A stretch of 64,000 nt of DNA from Azotobacter chroococcum (GTDB taxonomy: Bacteria > Pseudomonadota > Gammaproteobacteria > Pseudomonadales > Pseudomonadaceae), in NCBI RefSeq assembly GCF_004339665.1, contig NZ_SMMU01000004.1, positions 1-64,000 of the forward strand. The letters are read 5' to 3'. Positions 58,563 through 64,000 of the stretch are shown one piece after another; position 1 is the first letter of the stretch, and every line of letters starts with the position of its first letter. The translations under genes were made by a program, and so were the position numbers. Under the pieces are notes generated by a model. That model saw only the letters and a list, made by a program, of their open reading frames with translations. It searched no databases and was not told the origin of the DNA.

Positions 58563-60812
58563 ATGAAGCAGTTTCCCCTCCATGCGCCGCCGGCCGGCTG
58601 GCGCCCCGCGTTCCCCCGCTGCTGCGCCGCCCTGCTGTCGGCGCTGGCCTGCACCGGCGTAGCGGCCGAAGAGGCGCTGTCGCCGATCCTGGTGACCGGC
58701 GAGGCGGACGAGTCGCAGGCGCCCTGGTTCGATTCGGACCCCGACTCGCCCTCGACGGTATACCGGGTCGGCCGCGAGGGCATCGAGCTGTTCGGCGGCA
58801 AGGGCGGCAGCAATCCCTATTCGATGATTTCCCGGCTGCCGGCGGTGCAGGTGCACGGCACCGATGCCTGGGGGCTGGTCAACCAGCAGGGCGGCAACAA
58901 GGGCCTGCGGGTGCGCGGGGAGATGGCCACCCACGGCGCCAACGGCACCGTCGAGGGCATGCCGCTCAACGGCCCGGGACCGGGGCCGGGCTACCTGTTC
59001 CTGCTCGATGCCGAGAACATCGCCGGCGTCTCGCTCGCCCAGGGCCCGGTCGCCCCCGACCGCTTCTCCCTCTACGACAGCTCCGGCCAGCTCGACACGC
59101 GCATCCTCTGGCCCAAGGCCGAGGCGGGCGGTGTGGTGTCCCTCGGCGTGGGCGAGGAGGACTTCCGCCGCCGCTTCGTGCGCCTCGACACGGGCCGGCT
59201 GGCCAGCGACACCGCGCTGTTCGTCTCGGCCTCCAAGACCGGCGCCGACAAGTGGCGCGGCAGCGGGCAGTCGCCCAAGCGCCGCGACACCTTCGCCATG
59301 GGCCTAATCCAGGGGCTCGGTCCGCTGGACATGAAGTTCTTCGCCGCCCACAACGAGATGGCCGCGGACAACTACAAGGGCCTGAGCTACGAGCAGTCCA
59401 AGGACCAGTCGCTCTACGACGAGATCGACTATGACGAAAGCCCCACCGGCAAGGGCGCCGCGGCGCTGGCCAACTGGCAGGGCTACAACCGCCAGGCGTT
59501 CAAGACCACCGCGGCCTTCGCCGAGTTCGACTATGCGCTGGGCGCCGACACCCACCTGGTGTTCAAGCCCTTCTACAGCAAGGAGGACGGCGAGTACCTG
59601 TATGCCAGCGGCAACGTCGTGCGCAAGTGGCGGATCGACCAGAAGACCTACGGGGCGATCGCCGAGCTGCACACCAGGCTGGCCGGAACCGGGCTGACCT
59701 TCGGCTACGGCTGGGTGTCCAGCGAGCCGCCGGCGCCGGCGACGCGCTGGAAGGACTACACGCCGAACGCCTCCGGCGGCCTGACCTTCTCCAGATGGAG
59801 CATGCTGGCCGACGTCGACCACCGTCACGACCTGCACAACCTGTTCGCCGTCGCCGAACGCAGCTTCGGCGCCCTCAGCGTCAAGGCCGGGGTGCGCTAC
59901 GTGCGCGACGTGCTGCCCTCGATCAAGTACTACGACCCCGCGGGGGTCGGCGATCTGTCCTACGAGGACGCCCTCGACCGGTCGCGGGGCGAGGTGGCGT
60001 CGCGCAGCGTCGACAGCAGCACCATCGAGGAATGGGCGCCCTACCTGGCGCTGCGCTACCAGCTGAGTCCGCTGATCGAGTTGCGCGCTTCGGCCGGACG
60101 CAACCTGGGCACGCCGGCCTTCGACTCCTTCCATGCGCCGGTGGTCTCCGGCGTGTCCAAGCAGCAGCTGTGGAGCGACAGCGAGATGGAGGTCGCCGAC
60201 GGCATCGACCTCGCCGTGCGCTTCAATTTCGCCCGCGGCTATCTCGAGCCGCTGCTCTTCTACACCCGCTACAGGAACAAGGGGGTTTCGCTCTACGACC
60301 CAGAGTACAAGGCCTCCTACACCCAGAACATCGCCGACGCGCGGCGCTTCGGCCTGGTGCTGGTCGGCGGCTGGGAGGCGCTGCCCGGGCTCAACCTGTT
60401 CGGCAACCTGAGCTGGATCCGCGCCGAGTTCGAGGACGATCTGCAGACCGGCGCGAACACCACCCTGGAGACCGAGGGCGAGCAACTGCCCGACGTGCCC
60501 CGGCGCATGGCCACCCTCGGCGCCTCCTGGACCCATGGCCGCTTCACCCTGTCGCCGGTGCTGCACTACATGGGCCGGCGCTACGCCAACGTCGAGCACA
60601 CCCAGACCATGGCCGCCTACAGCGTGACCAACCTCGACCTCGCCTACCGCGTGCCGGTCAGCCGGGGCCGGCTGCAGGCGAACCTGGCGGTGATCAACCT
60701 GTTCGACAAGCGCTACATCGGCTTCAACAACGCCAACGAGACCAACAACGGCAGCAGCTTCTTCCCGGGCGCGCCGCGCACGCTGATGGCCAAGCTCGCC
60801 TACGAGTTCTGA
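58563..60812 (+). CDS. TonB-dependent outer-membrane receptor in the molybdenum operon
   Basis: 749 residues. Signal peptide to about residue 35, a probable TonB box (SPILVTGE), a plug domain (MISRLPAVQVHG and GGNKGLRVRGE) and a 22-strand-type barrel ending in LMAKLAYEF with a terminal Phe. These receptors import chelated metals with energy from TonB. It lies 63 bases after modB and 17 before a binding-protein gene, so uptake of a molybdenum (or tungsten) chelate, such as a catechol siderophore complex, is a reasonable inference. Iron or another substrate is not excluded. Confidence 0.88.
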   Translation: MKQFPLHAPPAGWRPAFPRCCAALLSALACTGVAAEEALSPILVTGEADESQAPWFDSDPDSPSTVYRVGREGIELFGGKGGSNPYSMISRLPAVQVHGTDAWGLVNQQGGNKGLRVRGEMATHGANGTVEGMPLNGPGPGPGYLFLLDAENIAGVSLAQGPVAPDRFSLYDSSGQLDTRILWPKAEAGGVVSLGVGEEDFRRRFVRLDTGRLASDTALFVSASKTGADKWRGSGQSPKRRDTFAMGLIQGLGPLDMKFFAAHNEMAADNYKGLSYEQSKDQSLYDEIDYDESPTGKGAAALANWQGYNRQAFKTTAAFAEFDYALGADTHLVFKPFYSKEDGEYLYASGNVVRKWRIDQKTYGAIAELHTRLAGTGLTFGYGWVSSEPPAPATRWKDYTPNASGGLTFSRWSMLADVDHRHDLHNLFAVAERSFGALSVKAGVRYVRDVLPSIKYYDPAGVGDLSYEDALDRSRGEVASRSVDSSTIEEWAPYLALRYQLSPLIELRASAGRNLGTPAFDSFHAPVVSGVSKQQLWSDSEMEVADGIDLAVRFNFARGYLEPLLFYTRYRNKGVSLYDPEYKASYTQNIADARRFGLVLVGGWEALPGLNLFGNLSWIRAEFEDDLQTGANTTLETEGEQLPDVPRRMATLGASWTHGRFTLSPVLHYMGRRYANVEHTQTMAAYSVTNLDLAYRVPVSRGRLQANLAVINLFDKRYIGFNNANETNNGSSFFPGAPRTLMAKLAYEF

Positions 60813-60829
60813 GCAGAGGAGAGAGGATC

Positions 60830-61723
60830 ATGCAGTTGAGGAACCTGAGGGGGCTGGCCCGCTGCGCGCCCCTGCTGCTCGGCCTGCTGCTGGGGCTGGC
60901 GCCGGGCGCGCGGGCCGGGGAGCCGCTGCGCCTGGCGATGGTCGGCGGCATCCAGCTGAGCGGCGTCGGCGAGCGGCTGCGGGCGCGCCTGGAGGCGGCC
61001 ACCGGCGTTCGCCTGGAGCTGGTCGCGGTGGCGAACAAGGAAGCCATCGTGCCGCGCTTCGTGCGCGGCGAGGCCGATCTTTTGCTGATCCATGGCGGCA
61101 GCGAGACCTTCGCCCTGCAGGCTTCAGGGCTGGGCGGCCGGATGCAGGTGTGGGGCTTCAACGAGCACGTGCTGGTCGGCCCTGCCGAGGACCCGGCCAG
61201 GGTGCGCGGCGCGGCGGACGGCGCCGAGGCCTTGCGGCGCATCGCCGCGGCGCGCGCGCCCTTCGTCGCCTTCCGCGATGCCGGCAGCCACGAGATCGTC
61301 CAGCGCCTGTGGAAGCAGGCCGGCATCCGCCCGGCGGCGGACTGGGTGCTGCCCGACGAGGGCGAGCGGCCGCAGGAAATCCTCGCCCAGGCCGCGCAGC
61401 GACGGGCCTACGTGGTGGTCGGCGGGATTCCCGCGGCCTTCGGCAAGCTGCACGGCGAGGGCCTGGAGATCCTCCTGCGCGGCGACCGGCGGATGCGCCG
61501 GGCCTATGTGGCGCTGGAGCCGGGGCCGGCCCATCCGGCTTCCGCCGCGGCGCGCGACGGTGCCCGGCGGGTGGTCGACTACCTGGTCTCGCCGGCCGGG
61601 CAGGCCGATCTGGCCGCCGCCGACGCCGAGGCCGGCGGCCCGTGGATCTACGGGCTGGCGGAGGCGCCGCCGGCGCTCAGCGCAGGCCGTGCAGCGGCGT
61701 CGCCAGCCAGTCCCCGGCACTGA
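60830..61723 (+). CDS. periplasmic substrate-binding protein (TupA/ModA-like class)
   Basis: 297 residues from MQLRNLRGLARCAP with GAGAGG upstream. A signal peptide to about residue 29 (GARA) and a type II binding-protein fold starting PLRLAMVGGIQLSG; FRDAGSHEIVQRLWKQAGI and DEGERPQEILAQAAQRRAYV recall tungstate-binding TupA proteins. It follows the TonB receptor and probably receives its cargo in the periplasm for ModB. Its 3' end overlaps the end of the convergent ATPase gene by 47 bases. Confidence 0.8.
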   Translation: MQLRNLRGLARCAPLLLGLLLGLAPGARAGEPLRLAMVGGIQLSGVGERLRARLEAATGVRLELVAVANKEAIVPRFVRGEADLLLIHGGSETFALQASGLGGRMQVWGFNEHVLVGPAEDPARVRGAADGAEALRRIAAARAPFVAFRDAGSHEIVQRLWKQAGIRPAADWVLPDEGERPQEILAQAAQRRAYVVVGGIPAAFGKLHGEGLEILLRGDRRMRRAYVALEPGPAHPASAAARDGARRVVDYLVSPAGQADLAAADAEAGGPWIYGLAEAPPALSAGRAAASPASPRH

Positions 61724-62444
61724 CCAGCACGCTGTCGCCCGGCTCCAGCCTGGCGCGCTCCGCCGCGCGGGCGAGGCAGGTGCGGCCCTCGGCCTCGATG
61801 CGGTAGAGCGGGCTGCCGTCGGCGGCAGCGATGCGCTCGACCACCCGGCCGGCGAGGGTCAGGCGCTGTTCGGCATCGGCAGGGCCGCCGGCGCCGAACA
61901 GCCGCGCCGGCGGCGCATCGGCGGCGACCCGGCCGGCCTCCAGCAGCACCGCGCGTTCGCACAGGCGCAGGGCCTCGCCCGGATCGTGGGTGACCAGCAG
62001 CAGGGTGGTGCGCTGGCGCTCGCGCAGGGCGCCGGCGAGGGCCGAGAGCGGCTCGTCGAGCAGCAGCAGCTCCGGCTCCGCGGCCAGGGCGCGGGCCAGC
62101 GCCAGGCGCTGCTGCTGGCCGCCGGGCAGGCGTGCTGGCCGCTCGCGGGGCGGGCGGTCGATGCCGCAGGCGCTGTCCAGCCAGATCCTGCCGAAGGCGG
62201 CGATGTAGCCGCCGTCGGCCGGCTGCAGGCCGGCGAGCAGGCGCAGCAGGCTGGTCTTGCCGCTGCCGGAGGGGCCGAGCAGGGCGAGGCTTTCGCCGCG
62301 GGCGATGTCCAGTTCGATATCGAGTTCGAGGGGGCCGTTGGCCGAGGTCAGGCGCTTGCGCAGGTGGAAGTGCAGGCGCTCCGGCGGTACCGGACGGCTG
62401 GAGCGGGGACGGCGAAGGAAGTTCGGAAGCGTGAAGAGGGGCAT
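61677..62444 (-). CDS. ModC-like ABC ATPase with internal deletions
   Basis: 255 residues against about 350 for ModC. Walker A (LLGPSGSGKTSLLRLLAGL), a signature loop (LPGGQQQRLALARAL), Walker B (LLLLDEP), H-loop (LLVTHDPGEAL) and a C-terminal TOBE/Mop domain (GDSVLVSAGDW) are present. Between RPPRERPA and the signature loop the Q-loop and the helical subdomain (about 55 residues) are absent, and the D-loop reads SALA with a further small gap after RERQ. ATP-driven transport is doubtful. An upstream start at 62489 is possible. Confidence 0.78.
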   Translation of the reverse strand: MPLFTLPNFLRRPRSSRPVPPERLHFHLRKRLTSANGPLELDIELDIARGESLALLGPSGSGKTSLLRLLAGLQPADGGYIAAFGRIWLDSACGIDRPPRERPARLPGGQQQRLALARALAAEPELLLLDEPLSALAGALRERQRTTLLLVTHDPGEALRLCERAVLLEAGRVAADAPPARLFGAGGPADAEQRLTLAGRVVERIAAADGSPLYRIEAEGRTCLARAAERARLEPGDSVLVSAGDWLATPLHGLR

Positions 62445-62512
62445 GGCGGAGGCTCGTGACGAGGCGTGCCCGTTGCAAGCACGCCCCATGCCATCCGTGG
62501 AGGAGTCGTCCG

Positions 62513-62941
62513 TCAGGCCGGAACGCCGAGGATCACGTTCGAGGCCTTGATCACCGCGCTGGCGCTGGCGCCCGGCTTCAGGCCCAGCTCGGCCACGGCT
62601 TCCTTGGTGACCATGGAGGTGATCTCGGTGCCGCCCGGCAGGGCCAGGGTGACTTCGGCGTTGACCGCGCCGGTCTCGATGCTCTTGACGGTGCTGGTCA
62701 GGATGTTGCGGGCGGACAGCCGATAGCCGCTGCTGTCGGTCATCAGCAGGACCCAGGGCGCCTTGATCACGGCGACCACCGGCTTGCCGGCGGCCAGCTC
62801 CAGGGACCTGGCGCTTTCCAGGGTCACCACGGCAGCGAGCTTGTCGCCGCCGCCCAGGACGATGTCCACTTCGGCGTTGACCGAGCCTTCCTTCAGGGCG
62901 CTGACGGTACCGTTGAAGACGTTGCGGGCGCTGATTTTCAT
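62513..62941 (-). CDS. modG: ModG, molybdate-storage/homeostasis protein (di-Mop)
   Basis: 142 residues made of two Mop domains (SARNVFNGTVSALKEGSVNA and SARNILTSTVKSIETGAVNA), each about 70 residues. ModG trimers bind molybdate in A. vinelandii and buffer its cytoplasmic supply. Divergent from modE, followed by the ModC-like gene after 68 bases. Confidence 0.95.
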   Translation of the reverse strand: MKISARNVFNGTVSALKEGSVNAEVDIVLGGGDKLAAVVTLESARSLELAAGKPVVAVIKAPWVLLMTDSSGYRLSARNILTSTVKSIETGAVNAEVTLALPGGTEITSMVTKEAVAELGLKPGASASAVIKASNVILGVPA

Positions 62942-62982
62942 GCTGTGTTCCTCATCCGATTGTCTGCAGGGTTTGGCACAAC

Positions 62983-63008
62983 CGCTATATCATGTGCAAC
63001 ATAAATTG
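62983..63008. promoter_or_regulatory. candidate ModE operator before modG
   Basis: CGCTATAT at 62983-62990 and CATAAATTG at 63000-63008 approximate the inverted CGnTATATA half sites of ModE with a 9-base spacer; the left half is good, the right half weak. It lies 42 bases before modG. A separate dyad TTGTC/GACAA (63006-63023) overlaps its end. Confidence 0.4.
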
Positions 63009-63145
63009 TCGTGAACATGACAACTCATGTGGAGCGGGAGTATAGACAAGTCCATTATAGGCACGGAACAATAGCGAAATGCCGTTTGGCATGTGAATTG
63101 CTTTATATAAACTCATGTAGATAGATAAGTTACAGGCCGCAAACG

Positions 63146-63958
63146 ATGACTGCCACCCGCTTTCTTGCCCGCATGTCCCTGGACACCGATGTCGGTACCG
63201 CCCTGTCCGATACCCGCATCCGCCTGCTCGAGCAGATCGAGCGCGAGGGCTCGATCAACCGGGCCGCCAAGGCCGTGCCGCTTTCCTACAAGGCGGCCTG
63301 GGATGCCATCGACACCATGAACAACCTCGCCCCCGAGCCCCTGGTGGTGCGGGTCGCCGGCGGCCGCCAGGGGGGGGGCACCCAGCTCACCGAATACGGC
63401 CGGCGCATCATCGCCATGTACCGTGCCCTGGAGATCGAGTACCAGCACGCCCTCGACCGCCTCTCCGAGCGCCTCAACGAGGTGACCGGCGGCGACATCC
63501 AGGCCTTCCAGCGCCTCATGCACTCGATGAGCCTGAAGACCAGCGCGCGCAACCAGTTCGCCGGCACCATCACCGGCCTGCGCGTCGGTGGCGTCGACTA
63601 CGAGGTGCGCATCCGCCTGGATGCCGAGAACGAGATCGCCGCGATCATCACCAAGGCCAGCGCGGAAAACCTCGAGCTGGCCATGGGCAAGGAGGTCTTC
63701 GCGCTGGTCAAGTCCTCGTCGGTGATGCTCACCACCGAGCGCTCGCTCAAGCTCACCGCGCGCAACCAGCTGTGGGGCGAGGTCGTCGAGATCCACGAGG
63801 GGCCGGTGAACAGCGAGGTGACCCTGGCGCTGCCGTCCGGGCGCAGCGTGACCTGCGTGGTCACCGCCGACAGCTGCGAGGCGCTCGGCCTGGCCCCGGG
63901 GGTGGAGGCCTGCGCCTTCTTCAAGTCGTCCAGCGTGATCCTCGCCGTCTACGACTGA
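63146..63958 (+). CDS. modE: ModE, molybdate-responsive transcriptional regulator
   Basis: 270 residues. Winged helix-turn-helix (REGSINRAAKAVPLSYKAAW, residues about 30-50) and a di-Mop molybdate-binding region (LKTSARNQFAGTITGLRVGG and LTARNQLWGEVVEIHEGPVN). With molybdate bound it represses high-affinity mod transport and controls Mo-dependent genes. It is the first gene of a unit that continues past the window end, where modABC would be expected; the last 42 bases are the gap to the next gene. Confidence 0.96.
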   Translation: MTATRFLARMSLDTDVGTALSDTRIRLLEQIEREGSINRAAKAVPLSYKAAWDAIDTMNNLAPEPLVVRVAGGRQGGGTQLTEYGRRIIAMYRALEIEYQHALDRLSERLNEVTGGDIQAFQRLMHSMSLKTSARNQFAGTITGLRVGGVDYEVRIRLDAENEIAAIITKASAENLELAMGKEVFALVKSSSVMLTTERSLKLTARNQLWGEVVEIHEGPVNSEVTLALPSGRSVTCVVTADSCEALGLAPGVEACAFFKSSSVILAVYD

Positions 63959-64000
63959 GCCGTTTCCCTGTTCCGTTTCCTTCAACATGGAGTAGTCCCA

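Overview
The window is high-GC DNA from a nitrogen-fixing gammaproteobacterium of the genus Azotobacter. The decisive evidence is the combination of three AlgE-type (A-module plus RTX R-module) mannuronan C5-epimerase genes with a nif/rnf cluster (nifL-nifA, nifB-fdxN-nifO-nifQ-rhodanese-glutaredoxin, rnfABCDGEH-nafY) and a modE/modG molybdenum locus, which as a set is known from Azotobacter. The species cannot be fixed from the sequence alone (A. vinelandii/chroococcum group).

Layout. 1-229: 5' end of pyruvate kinase. 406-5744: a D-galactonate (dgo) catabolic operon (IclR regulator, kinase, aldolase, dehydratase) followed by an FHS-family sugar transporter; a remnant of the expected galactonate permease dgoT lies just downstream. 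6126-14044: three AlgE epimerase genes, the first two divergent and related by a large inverted duplication. 14571-18145: 1-Cys peroxiredoxin, an MFS organic-acid transporter and a formate/nitrite channel. 18238-22191: an HPP-CBS pseudogene, a secreted proline-rich repeat protein, and a nitric-oxide detoxification pair (hmp/norR).

22236-36276: the nitrogen-fixation region. On the minus strand are nifL-nifA and then nifB-fdxN-nifO-nifQ-rhodanese-grx; on the plus strand are rnfABCDGEH, nafY and a NifX-like gene. NifA upstream activator sites and -24/-12 promoters are readable before nifB and before rnfA. These genes control nif transcription (NifLA), build the FeMo-co precursor (NifB, FdxN, NifQ), feed electrons (Rnf) and carry cofactor (NafY).

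36489-56707: a type VI secretion system arranged as two divergent operons. tssB-tssC-hcp-tssE-tssF-tssG-clpV-(unknown)-(HExxH protein)-vgrG-MORN protein run on the minus strand, and tssJ-tssK-tssL-tssM-tssA on the plus strand, with a DUF4280 PAAR-like gene at the far end. The HExxH protein and its upstream partner are the best candidates for an undescribed effector module.

57211-64000: a molybdenum locus with a shortened ModA-like protein, ModB, a TonB-dependent receptor and a second periplasmic binding protein, followed in opposite orientation by a shortened ModC-like ATPase and ModG, then modE. An outer-membrane receptor inside a mod operon suggests uptake of a molybdenum chelate. Several genes in the window (one algE, modA-like, modC-like) appear to carry in-frame internal deletions; dgoT and the HPP-CBS gene are outright remnants.
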